In this document: positions 1-6,099 of the stretch, in pieces
Position numbering within the stretch: the first letter of the stretch is position 1
Layout of the letters: every line of letters starts with the position of its first letter
Source: Bacillota bacterium
GTDB lineage: Bacteria; Bacillota; Clostridia; Oscillospirales; QAMX01
Length of the DNA: 6,626 nucleotides
Direction of reading: 5' to 3'
Assembly (NCBI GenBank): GCA_029778935.1
Contig: JAKPBM010000066.1
Coordinates: 1-6,626, forward strand
Made by a program: the position numbers and the translations under genes
The notes under the pieces: model-generated
The model's database searches: none
Told to the model about the DNA's origin: nothing
What the model saw: the letters and a program-made list of their open reading frames with translations, nothing else

Positions 1-1
1 C

Positions 2-1171
2 AAAGGGCGCTCCGGCAAAGCCAAAAGCTTTGGCAAAGAAGCCGCCCAGCTTCGTCATGTCCTCAAAGTAGAACAGCGCCCAGCCGATAAGCACCAGAAA
101 CAGCGTAAAGATGCGGCGCAAAACCATGGGGATTTTCGGCAGTATATCGGCAAACAGGAACTTCTCCGCAATTAAAAGCACACCGAAGTACAGACCCCAG
201 AGGATATAGTTCCAGCTGGCGCCGTGCCACATGCCGGTCAGGAACCAGACAACAAGCAGGTTAAACACCTGGTGCCGCCGGTTGCCGCCCAAGGGGATAT
301 ACACGTAGTCCCGGAAGAAAGAGGAAAGCGAAATGTGCCACCGCCGCCAGAAATCGGTGATGGACGTGCTGGTGTAGGGGTAGTTGAAGTTTTCCTTAAA
401 GTGGAAGCCGAACATGCGGCCCAGGCCGATCGCCATGTCCGAGTAAGCGGAAAAGTCAAAGTAAATCTGGAACCCAAAGAACAGGATGCCGACCCAGTTG
501 CCAAGCACCGTGTTGCCGCCGTCGCCGGTCAGGAAAAACGTAGCTGCTTCGCCGGCGTAGTCGGCAATCAGCAGTTTCTTGCCCAGACCGGTCAGAAACC
601 GGGTGACCGCATAGGCAAAGTCGGAAAGGGTGACCTTACGGCGCTCGATTTCTTCGTTAATGTCCTTGTAGCGGACGATGGGGCCGGCCACAAGCTGCGG
701 GAACAGGGAGATATACAGGAGCAGGTTCACATATTTTCTCTGGGCGGGCACATCTCCCCTGTACACGTCCACCGTGTAGGACAAAGCCTGGAACAGGAAG
801 AAAGAAATGCCGATGGGAAGCGGAATCTTCCATTCGGGCATGGAGATATTTAACAGCGCCCCTAGGTTCCGCAGGATAAAGCCGGTATATTTGAACACCA
901 TCAGGCAGGCCAGGTCGGCCGTCACGGCCGCGACCAAAACCCATCTTTTTGCCGTTTGGGTTTTGGCTTTTTCAAGTCCCAGACTGGCCAGGTAGTTGAC
1001 CAGAACCATAAACAACATCAAAAATACCCAAACAGGCTCGCCCCATCCGTAGAAGATAAGGCTCATAGCTACTAAGACATCGTTGCTCCAGCGCAGTTTG
1101 GGCATCATGTGATATAAAAACAGGCATACGGGCAAGAACAGAAACATGAATACTGGGGTTGAAAAGACCAT
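2..1171 (-). CDS. MBOAT family O-acyltransferase (AlgI/DltB-like), C-terminus cut by window edge
   Basis: A polytopic membrane enzyme that probably transfers an acyl (often acetyl) group across the membrane onto an extracellular polysaccharide or wall polymer. The frame is open from the ATG at 1171 to the left edge (390 codons), with no stop or frameshift. Family landmarks, in order: a hydrophobic N-terminus, SLIFYGWGEP near residue 40, LPIGISFFLFQALSYTVDVY, LFPQLVAGPIVRYKDI, FDFSAYSDMAIGLGRMFGF, FWRRWHISLS (His279) and TGMWHGASWNYILWG. In that last motif His316 lies where AlgI-type enzymes have their essential histidine. Family members are usually about 460-500 residues, so roughly 80-100 are missing. 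The start is supported by AAGGAAG about 9 nt upstream. The next gene leftwards is often an AlgX/DltD-like SGNH partner, but it is outside the window. The acceptor polymer cannot be told from sequence; AlgI-like fits better than true DltB because no dlt genes are visible. Confidence 0.93.
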   Translation of the reverse strand, partial: MVFSTPVFMFLFLPVCLFLYHMMPKLRWSNDVLVAMSLIFYGWGEPVWVFLMLFMVLVNYLASLGLEKAKTQTAKRWVLVAAVTADLACLMVFKYTGFILRNLGALLNISMPEWKIPLPIGISFFLFQALSYTVDVYRGDVPAQRKYVNLLLYISLFPQLVAGPIVRYKDINEEIERRKVTLSDFAYAVTRFLTGLGKKLLIADYAGEAATFFLTGDGGNTVLGNWVGILFFGFQIYFDFSAYSDMAIGLGRMFGFHFKENFNYPYTSTSITDFWRRWHISLSSFFRDYVYIPLGGNRRHQVFNLLVVWFLTGMWHGASWNYILWGLYFGVLLIAEKFLFADILPKIPMVLRRIFTLFLVLIGWALFYFEDMTKLGGFFAKAFGFAGAPF

Positions 1172-1218
1172 GGGCAAGGCTTCCTTCTTTCGTATGTACT
1201 CCGTTTTGAAACAAATCG

Positions 1219-1256
1219 ACAAATGTATTATAACATAAACAAAGGAGGAATATCAT
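1219..1256 (-). promoter_or_regulatory. Extended -10 sigma-A-like promoter for the MBOAT gene
   Basis: Read on the minus strand, TATAAT lies at 1232-1227 and is preceded by TGT, giving a TGnTATAAT extended -10. A partial -35 (ATGATA, 4 of 6 to TTGACA) sits 18 nt upstream at 1256-1251. Transcription would start near 1220, giving a leader of about 50 nt before the ATG at 1171. This suggests the acyltransferase can be transcribed separately from sigK, which lies upstream on the same strand; I see no strong terminator between the two. Confidence 0.6.
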
Positions 1257-1292
1257 TCCTCAAGCGGTTAAATTTGAGTTACAAATTGGATT

Positions 1293-1979
1293 CTAGGCAC
1301 CCTCCATCCATAATTTTTTAATCTTTTCCAGCGCTTTCTTTTCGATGCGGGAAACGTACGAACGGGAAATGTTGAGCCGTTCTGCCAGCTCCCGCTGGGT
1401 CAGCGGCCGGGAGCTGGTTAAGCCGTAGCGAAGGTTGATAATCTGCCGTTCCCGCTCGTCCAGAGCCGTTTCGATGTAGTGGCGAAGCCTTGCAATGCGG
1501 TCGGATTTCACCAGGGTTTCCAGCATGTCTTCCTCTTCGCTTAAGACGTCCATCAGCTCGAGGTTGTTCCCGTCGCTGTCGGTATCGATGGGATCGGACA
1601 GAGACACTTCGCAGCTTTGCCGTCTCAGCGTGCGGAAGTACATGAAGATTTCGTTTTCGACGCAGCGGGCCGCGTACGTGGCGAGCCGGGTGTTTTTGGA
1701 TGCGTCGAAGGAGTTGATGGCTTTGATCAGCCCAATGGTGCCGATGGAGATGAGATCGTCGTGGTCTTTTGCCGCGGCGTAGTATTTTTTTATGATGTGA
1801 GCGACCAGTCTCAGGTTGTGTTCGATCAGTTTGGCGCGGGCGGACTCGTCCCCTTCCGCCATCCTTTTAAGATAGCGTGCTTCCTCCTCCGCCGTAAGCG
1901 GCCGTGGAAACGAACTGATGCCTGCCAGCTTGAGCGAGAAGTAGACAAGGTTTAAAAACAGCGACAGAAACGGCAGCAC
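1293..1979 (-). CDS. sigK: RNA polymerase sporulation sigma factor SigK (pro-sigma-K)
   Basis: Sigma-70 family factor directing late mother-cell transcription (coat, cortex and maturation genes) during sporulation. At 228 residues it has a hydrophobic N-terminal pro-sequence (about 1-22) ahead of FPRPLT, as in pro-sigma-K, which is activated in Bacillus by the membrane protease SpoIVFB. Region 2 spans about 48-118 (LIEHNLRLVAHIIKKYY, DLISIGTIGLIKAINSFD, LATYAARCVENEIFMYFR). Region 4 spans about 165-222, with the helix-turn-helix LTQRELAERLNISRSYVSRI. The IEHNLRLVAHI and SRSYVSRIEKKAL stretches match SigK better than the related SigE. The start is GTG (1979-1977), supported by AAAGGAGGG 6 nt upstream. 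The reading frame is continuous, so it is not split by a skin-like element as in Bacillus subtilis. It lies directly upstream of the MBOAT gene on the same strand with a 121-nt gap. Confidence 0.95.
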   Translation of the reverse strand: MLPFLSLFLNLVYFSLKLAGISSFPRPLTAEEEARYLKRMAEGDESARAKLIEHNLRLVAHIIKKYYAAAKDHDDLISIGTIGLIKAINSFDASKNTRLATYAARCVENEIFMYFRTLRRQSCEVSLSDPIDTDSDGNNLELMDVLSEEEDMLETLVKSDRIARLRHYIETALDERERQIINLRYGLTSSRPLTQRELAERLNISRSYVSRIEKKALEKIKKLWMEGA

Positions 1980-2036
1980 AGGCTTCCCTCCTTTGATATA
2001 CTGCTACATGATATGTGTTTTATGCGGAAAAACTTG

Positions 2037-2043
2037 CCTGTCC
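2037..2043 (-). promoter_or_regulatory. Possible SpoIIID-like site upstream of sigK
   Basis: The minus strand reads GGACAGG about 60 nt upstream of the sigK GTG, one base away from the GGACAAG core bound by the mother-cell regulator SpoIIID, which activates sigK in Bacillus subtilis. A partial sigma-E-like -10 (CATATCAT) lies nearer the gene, at about 2013-2006, but I could not find a convincing -35 for it. A 7-base match is expected often by chance, so this is a hint only. Confidence 0.22.
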
Positions 2044-2111
2044 TGCGAAATTGTCGGAGGGCGCCGGGCGGAGAGGGGGAGCCGTGTGCGGTAAAGGACT
2101 GCTTATGATAC

Positions 2112-2151
2112 AAGAAAGAGCCTGACAATAGTTGAACTATATGCCAGGCTC
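2112..2151 (-). terminator. Rho-independent terminator of the 2172-2783 gene
   Basis: Positions 2118-2132 pair with 2136-2151 to give a stem of about 14 base pairs (GAGCCTG / CAGGCTC at the base), with one mismatch, one bulged base and a 3-nt loop. Read on the minus strand, the hairpin begins about 20 nt after the TGA of the upstream gene and is followed by TTTCTTGT. It therefore separates that gene from sigK. Confidence 0.75.
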
Positions 2152-2171
2152 CCTATTGCACTCAAATTCTT

Positions 2172-2783
2172 TCATAAGCAACCTCCAAAATATGCATGTT
2201 TTAATAATTGTAGATTCTTCCTATATATGTACAGCCCGTTATCAGTGAATGTTTCAATATACCGCTCTTTTTCTGAAAGAACATCCAAAGTAGTCAGCTT
2301 CAAAGGAAGCCGCAGCCACTTTTCGACTTCTTTCTCAGCAGCGTCAACACTGTCTGCCGTGTTGATGCGCCCTAAGGAACCGGCGTTGTTTACAGGTACC
2401 TCTCTAAGCAGCTTATCTACATTGAGTTTCTTCGGCTGAATGTCATAGACCGACAAGTTTTCCCCCAGCTTGCATTCCGTTATCAGCTTGCCCGAACGAA
2501 AAACGCCGAAGATAAAAACGTCATCGTCAAAGTTTGTGGCATATAGTACGGGTCTGTCAACCTTTCTGGAAATCGCCCTTGCCTGTTTTCCCGCCGTTTG
2601 AAAGGAAACAGACGCGTCATAAACGGAAACGAACGATTCCGATTGGACAATATGTACTTCTTCTTTGGCAAACATGCCCATTCTCTCAAACATCTGCCGG
2701 ACTTCCGCGTTGTGGATAACACTTATGGCCGCCCGCATGTCGGCTTCAAGAAAACAGAAGTAAGCCCATCGAAGCCCCCTCAT
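2172..2783 (-). CDS. Unrecognised protein, 203 residues (start uncertain)
   Basis: I do not recognise a family with confidence. The product looks soluble: no signal peptide or membrane segment, a mixed alpha/beta pattern, and a central strand-rich part reading RPVLYATNFDDDVFIFGVF then SGKLITECKLG. That rhythm reminds me of small uncharacterised or immunity-like proteins, but this is impression only. A charged helical C-terminal half follows. The start is unclear. The ATG at 2783 has only a GAGG directly abutting it. The ATG at 2738 (188 residues) gives a more natural N-terminus (MRAAISVIHN) but has no obvious ribosome binding site, and a third ATG (the Met of RQMFERMG) has GGAAG about 9 nt upstream. 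The frame also stays open upstream past 2940 without a start codon. Base composition is nearer to even (28 of 60 G+C counted in 2281-2340) than in neighbouring housekeeping genes. It is a single gene with its own terminator, divergent from gdpP. Confidence 0.7.
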   Translation of the reverse strand: MRGLRWAYFCFLEADMRAAISVIHNAEVRQMFERMGMFAKEEVHIVQSESFVSVYDASVSFQTAGKQARAISRKVDRPVLYATNFDDDVFIFGVFRSGKLITECKLGENLSVYDIQPKKLNVDKLLREVPVNNAGSLGRINTADSVDAAEKEVEKWLRLPLKLTTLDVLSEKERYIETFTDNGLYIYRKNLQLLKHAYFGGCL

Positions 2784-2837
2784 CCTCGTGTTACACCCTC
2801 TACCCTTCCAATAATTGCACGCTTTGGGGCAATCTGC

Positions 2838-2866
2838 TTGCCCGTATCGGCATTCTTTGATATAAT
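2838..2866 (+). promoter_or_regulatory. Distal promoter (P1) of gdpP-rplI
   Basis: TTGCCC at 2838-2843 (4 of 6 to the sigma-A -35) and a perfect TATAAT at 2861-2866 are separated by exactly 17 nt. Transcription would start near 2873, about 70 nt before the gdpP ATG. Confidence 0.65.
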
Positions 2867-2882
2867 AATAGTAATTGAATGC

Positions 2883-2891
2883 TGTTATAAT
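2883..2891 (+). promoter_or_regulatory. Proximal extended -10 promoter (P2) of gdpP-rplI
   Basis: TGTTATAAT is a perfect -10 (2886-2891) with the TGn extension; the -35 position is A/T-rich but poorly matched. The start would be near 2898, leaving about 45 nt of leader. It lies 25 nt downstream of the first -10, so the operon may have tandem start sites. Confidence 0.5.
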
Positions 2892-2943
2892 CGTTTTCCG
2901 GCCGTTTTCATCAAGTCTATGTCCAGTTGCAGGAGCGTGACAT

Positions 2944-4944
2944 ATGGAAAAGAGATTGCTGCGTCTGATTCGCCCGGGATTCGGGCTTTATATATTCGTT
3001 TTATGCGCGTTTATCGGCGTAAATCTCTATTTCCGCTTATGGTATGTCGCCGCGGTGGAAGCCCTTATAGTCATATTGCTTGCCTGGTACACCACCAAAA
3101 CGTATCAGCGGCGCAAGCGGGAAATCCTGAAAAACCTCGAATATTTGTCCAGCGGCAACGCTCCTCCCACCGTCGGCGACCCGCTGCGCCACATGCCTAT
3201 GCCGGTTGTGCTGGTCCGCGTCAGCGGCGGCGATATCATATGGAGCAACGAGCGGTTCCAGGAAATCTCCCAATGCCCGCCCCATTACCACAACGTCAAC
3301 ATCAAAGACCTGTTCGAAGACTTTGACCTGCAGTGGATTGTCGAAGGCCGGCGCAAGCGCCCGGACTATTACCAGACTAAGCAGGGCCGCGTGTACGAGA
3401 TCTTCGCCACCCTGCTGCATACCAACCCGTCCAGGGACAGCAACCTCTACGCCCTGCTCTACTGGCGGGACTGCACGGAGGAACAGGCCCTGCGCAAACA
3501 GCTGGAAGAATCCCGCCCCGTAGTGGCAGAGCTGCTGTTTGACAACTACGAGGAGCTGGCCAAGAACAACACCGAGTCGGGCAAAGCGGCCATTACCGCC
3601 AAGCTGGACGAAATGCTTAACGAGTGGGCTTCCGAGGCCGACGGCATATTAAAGCGCACCGACCGGGACCGTTACCTTCTCCTCTACACGGAAAAAAGCC
3701 ACGAAAAATTCGCCGAAACCCGCTTCCCCATTCTGGAAAAGGCCCGGCAGATTACCGGCGCCAACGGGATGCCGGTGACGCTAAGCATCGGCGTCGGCCG
3801 CGACGGTAATACTTTGCAGGAAAACGAAAAATACGCCCGGCTGGCGCTGGATATGGCTTTGTCCAGAGGCGGCGACCAGGCCGTCGTGAAAAACAAGCAC
3901 AATTATGACTTCTACGGCGGCAAAACCAAGGAAATCGAAAAGCGCAGCCGTGTCCGAAGCCGCATGATGGCCGGCGTTTTGAAGTCCATGATGGAAGAAA
4001 GCTCGTCGGTATTCGTGATGGGCCACCGTATTGCCGACCTGGACAGCCTGGGCGGGGCGGCGGGCATTGTCTGCGCTGCGAGAAGTTTGGGCAAAAAGGC
4101 GTATATCGTGCTGGACCGCGACTACAACAACGCCGAAACCATGATCGAGATGCTGGAAAGCCATCCGTCGTACGAAGGCGTGCTGATTTCCGAAAAGGAA
4201 GCCATGGTGGAAGTGGAAGCCAATTCCCTGCTGGTCGTGGTGGACACCAACCGCGCCAACTACGTGGAAAGCCCCGCTTTGCTGGAAGCCTGCCAGCGCA
4301 TCGCCGTCATCGACCACCACCGCCGCGTGGCGGACTATATTGACAACGCCGCGCTCAATATCCACGAGCCGGCGGCATCGTCGGTGTCGGAGCTGGTGGC
4401 CGAAATCCTCCAGTATATTGTGGAGCCGGCCGCCATTTTAAAGGTGGAAGCCTCCGCCATGCTGGCGGGGATTGTGCTGGACACCAAGAGCTTCATGATC
4501 CGCACCGGCAGCCGCACCTTCGAGGCGGCGGCGTTCTTGCGCCGGGCCGGCGCCGACGGCGTAGACGTAAAGCGCATGTTCCAGAGCGACCTGGAGGACT
4601 ACATTAAGCGCTCGGAACTGGTCAAGCGGGTCACGTTTATCGACGGCATCTACGCCATCACCGAGTCGGACACGCCGATCGACCGGGCGCTGGCCGCCAG
4701 CGCGGCGGACGATCTGATGAATCTGACCGGCGTGGCGTGCGCCTTTGTGCTCTACCCCTTTGAGGACACCATCAGCATTTCCGCCCGGTCCTTAGGCCGC
4801 ATCAATGTTCAGCTCATCATGGAAAAACTGGGGGGCGGCGGGCATTTCACCACCGCCGGCGCCCAGGTCAAGGGCAAGACCATGGAAGAGGTCAAAAGCA
4901 TGCTCAAGGATGCGCTGATTGTCTACAACTACGAGCAAAAATAA
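2944..4944 (+). CDS. gdpP: Membrane cyclic-di-AMP phosphodiesterase GdpP (PAS, degenerate GGDEF, DHH-DHHA1)
   Basis: Hydrolyses the second messenger c-di-AMP to pApA at the membrane; in Bacillota this pathway controls potassium and osmolyte balance and wall stress. At 666 residues it is the full family length. Two membrane helices (about 14-30 and 33-50) are followed by a PAS-like domain (about 65-165) and a degenerate GGDEF domain (about 175-315) ending in SRGGDQAVVK, where the canonical GGDEF acidic pattern is lost, as is usual here. The DHH catalytic domain carries the metal-ligand motifs GHRIADLDSLG (His361, Asp365, Asp367), VVVDTN (Asp434), Asp457-His458-His459 and GIVLDTKSF (Asp513). 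The C-terminal DHHA1 domain has GGGGH (630-634). All catalytic motifs look intact. The PAS domain of the Bacillus homologue binds heme. The start is supported by AGGAG 8 nt upstream. It is co-transcribed with rplI, 18 nt downstream, an arrangement conserved across the phylum. Confidence 0.96.
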   Translation: MEKRLLRLIRPGFGLYIFVLCAFIGVNLYFRLWYVAAVEALIVILLAWYTTKTYQRRKREILKNLEYLSSGNAPPTVGDPLRHMPMPVVLVRVSGGDIIWSNERFQEISQCPPHYHNVNIKDLFEDFDLQWIVEGRRKRPDYYQTKQGRVYEIFATLLHTNPSRDSNLYALLYWRDCTEEQALRKQLEESRPVVAELLFDNYEELAKNNTESGKAAITAKLDEMLNEWASEADGILKRTDRDRYLLLYTEKSHEKFAETRFPILEKARQITGANGMPVTLSIGVGRDGNTLQENEKYARLALDMALSRGGDQAVVKNKHNYDFYGGKTKEIEKRSRVRSRMMAGVLKSMMEESSSVFVMGHRIADLDSLGGAAGIVCAARSLGKKAYIVLDRDYNNAETMIEMLESHPSYEGVLISEKEAMVEVEANSLLVVVDTNRANYVESPALLEACQRIAVIDHHRRVADYIDNAALNIHEPAASSVSELVAEILQYIVEPAAILKVEASAMLAGIVLDTKSFMIRTGSRTFEAAAFLRRAGADGVDVKRMFQSDLEDYIKRSELVKRVTFIDGIYAITESDTPIDRALAASAADDLMNLTGVACAFVLYPFEDTISISARSLGRINVQLIMEKLGGGGHFTTAGAQVKGKTMEEVKSMLKDALIVYNYEQK

Positions 4945-4962
4945 AAGGAGGCTCTCCCTACC

Positions 4963-5409
4963 ATGAAGGTGATTTTACAACAGGACGTCAAGGGTCACGG
5001 TAAAAAAGGCGAACTCGTCGAGGTCGCCGACGGATACGCCCGCAACTTCCTTTTGCCCCGCAAACTCGCCGTCGAGGCGAACACCGCCAATTTGAACGAA
5101 ATGAAGATGCAGGAAGCCGCCCGCGCCCACCACGCCGCCCAGGCGCTGGCGGAAGCAAAAGAGGCCGCGGCCAAGCTGTCCAGCTGCACGGTCAAAGTGG
5201 CGGCCAAGGCCGGCCAGAACGGCCGCCTGTTCGGCGCTGTCACGTCGAAGGAAATTGCCGACGCCCTTTCCGCCCAGTTCGGCATTGAGGTAAGCAAAAA
5301 CAAGCTGGTTCTGCCCGAAGCGATTAAGAGCTTCGGCACGTATACGGTAAAAGCCAAGCTGCACAGTGAAGTGACAGCCGAGTTTAAAGTGACCGTCGGC
5401 GAAGAATAA
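4963..5409 (+). CDS. rplI: 50S ribosomal protein L9
   Basis: Large-subunit protein that binds 23S rRNA near the L1 stalk and helps maintain reading-frame fidelity. Its 148 residues are the normal length. The N-terminal domain holds the L9 signature ([20 protein letters not shown], residues 13-32), followed by a long Ala-rich connecting helix (about 41-75) and the C-terminal RNA-binding domain (about 76-148, with [16 protein letters not shown]). The start ATG is preceded by AAGGAGG with an 11-nt spacer, slightly long. It is the last gene of the gdpP operon and is followed by a terminator. The replicative helicase gene dnaB, which often comes next in Bacillota, is not here. Confidence 0.98.
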   Translation: MKVILQQDVKGHGKKGELVEVADGYARNFLLPRKLAVEANTANLNEMKMQEAARAHHAAQALAEAKEAAAKLSSCTVKVAAKAGQNGRLFGAVTSKEIADALSAQFGIEVSKNKLVLPEAIKSFGTYTVKAKLHSEVTAEFKVTVGEE

Positions 5410-5425
5410 CCGGTCCTGAACATAG

Positions 5426-5456
5426 AAACCCCCGGGAAAGCGCCCGGGGGTTTTTT
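5426..5456 (+). terminator. Rho-independent terminator of the gdpP-rplI operon
   Basis: A perfect 8-bp GC stem (CCCCCGGG at 5429-5436 pairing with CCCGGGGG at 5443-5450) around a 6-nt loop is followed by six T residues. The flanking AAA and TTT can extend the stem. It begins less than 20 nt after the rplI stop. Confidence 0.95.
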
Positions 5457-5583
5457 GCGGTTTTTATTGCAAATTTCCAACATGCAAAGCATAGGAACAG
5501 GCGTTTTGGGCAAAGTAAAAACGGCGCGCAGCGGTGTTATCTTTGCTTCTTCAAATGTTGACTAAAATGGAATAATCTTCTTT

Positions 5584-5615
5584 ACATAGATCAAGGCTTT
5601 ATGGTCACAATATTA
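5584..5615 (+). promoter_or_regulatory. Weak candidate sigma-G-like promoter of the SASP gene
   Basis: SASP genes are transcribed in the forespore by sigma-G (roughly GHATR, then about 18 nt, then CATNHTA). The best pair I found is ACATA (5584-5588) and AATATTA (5609-5615), each one base off consensus, but with a 20-nt spacing. A GAATA at 5570-5574 fits a -35 but has no -10 at the right distance. No good sigma-A promoter is seen either (TTGACT at 5558 lacks a matching -10). The assignment rests mainly on the gene being a SASP. Confidence 0.22.
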
Positions 5616-5658
5616 GTGCAGCCCGAGGTACCCAAAAATATAAAAAGGAGTAATCACA

Positions 5659-5856
5659 ATGGCTAGCAGATCTAATCGTCTTGTTGTTCCCGCAGCTAAG
5701 GAAGCTATGAATAAGTTTAAGATGGAAGCCGCTGCTGAGGTTGGCGTCAACCTGAAGCAGGGTTACAACGGCGACCTGACCTCTCGCGAAGCCGGTTCCA
5801 TCGGCGGCCAGATGGTCAAAAAGATGATCGAAAGCTACGAGAACGGCCTGAAATAA
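5659..5856 (+). CDS. Alpha/beta-type small acid-soluble spore protein (SASP)
   Basis: Forespore protein that coats spore DNA, shifts it to an A-like form and protects it from UV, heat and peroxide; it is degraded at germination by the protease GPR. The 65 residues are typical. The first conserved segment (about 8-32) reads VVPAAKEAMNKFKMEAAAEV and the second (about 36-57) YNGDLTSREAGSIGGQMVKK, the hallmark SASP motif. In the GPR recognition segment the usual Glu followed by Ile, Val or Phe is Glu23-Ala24 here, a mild departure. Hydrophobic segments are short and there is no signal peptide. The ribosome binding site AAGGAG lies 8 nt before the ATG. The gene stands alone between the rplI terminator and its own structured 3' region. 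An ssp-type name is likely, but paralogues cannot be told apart. Confidence 0.95.
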   Translation: MASRSNRLVVPAAKEAMNKFKMEAAAEVGVNLKQGYNGDLTSREAGSIGGQMVKKMIESYENGLK

Positions 5857-5886
5857 CCCAAATTCGTAGCAGACAATAAGGAAGAT

Positions 5887-5927
5887 CGTCCCAAGAACAA
5901 GGACGTAACGGAGTGTGATGACACTCC
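5887..5927 (+). other. Two hairpins in the 3' untranslated region of the SASP transcript
   Basis: CGTCC (5887-5891) can pair with GGACG (5901-5905) around a 9-nt loop. GGAGTGT (5910-5916) pairs perfectly with ACACTCC (5921-5927) around a GATG loop. Both follow the SASP stop and precede the terminator hairpin. There is no ribosome binding site plus reading frame of useful length here. They could stabilise the spore mRNA or be chance pairings; the second is the better one. Confidence 0.4.
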
Positions 5928-5935
5928 CGGCTAGA

Positions 5936-5971
5936 AAAGGCGGGTAAACGCAAGTTTACCCGCCTTTGGCT
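5936..5971. terminator. Bidirectional terminator between the SASP gene and the minus-strand remnant
   Basis: A perfect 14-bp stem (AAAGGCGGGTAAAC at 5936-5949 pairing with GTTTACCCGCCTTT at 5954-5967) is closed by a GCAA tetraloop of the stable GNRA class. On the plus strand it is followed by GGCTTTAG, on the minus strand by TCTAG after a TTT run (CCGCCTTTTCT). It therefore works slightly better as a minus-strand terminator, but it is well placed to end SASP transcription too. Confidence 0.85.
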
Positions 5972-6021
5972 TTAGAATTGCGAAGCCTGTCATATTCTGT
6001 GTTATATCGCCTTCAGTTTAT

Positions 6022-6099
6022 CTAGCAACAGGAAACATGCGTCCCTAACACATGCTCATTTATATAGGCCTCCGTATCGATGAATTCTTCTAATGTCAT
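6022..6099 (-). other. Short reading frame downstream of the remnant gene (25 codons)
   Basis: An ATG at 6099 overlaps the TGA of the preceding minus-strand fragment as ATGA and reads MTLEEFIDTEAYINEH before ending at TAG (6024-6022). The acidic, protein-like start may be the last piece of the decayed gene in a third frame rather than a separate gene. There is no Shine-Dalgarno sequence. It could also be chance. Confidence 0.25.

Noticed and set aside
224..853. Long plus-strand frame of 209 codons
   Set aside because: It lies antisense to the MBOAT gene, whose minus-strand frame carries all the family motifs; this frame has no recognisable content.
1271..1287. AATTTG-AGTTA-CAAATT palindrome just after the sigK stop
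   Set aside because: Only 6 A/T-rich pairs and no T tract, so not a credible terminator.
1240..1295. Plus-strand AGGAGG followed by an ATT codon and 13 codons
   Set aside because: It would need a rare ATT start, is tiny and lies over the MBOAT promoter; chance is more likely.
2598..3326. Plus-strand frame of 242 codons spanning the intergenic region
   Set aside because: It runs antisense to the 2172-2783 gene, crosses two promoters and enters gdpP out of frame; Arg/Pro/His-rich at its end, as expected for a shadow frame in GC-rich DNA.
3781..4365. Minus-strand frame of 194 codons inside gdpP
   Set aside because: His/Val/Phe-rich antisense shadow of the DHH domain, with no ribosome binding site.
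5920..5949. Nine-codon plus-strand frame ATGACACTCCC... with an upstream GGAG
   Set aside because: Too short, embedded in the hairpins of the SASP 3' region and without any recognisable product.
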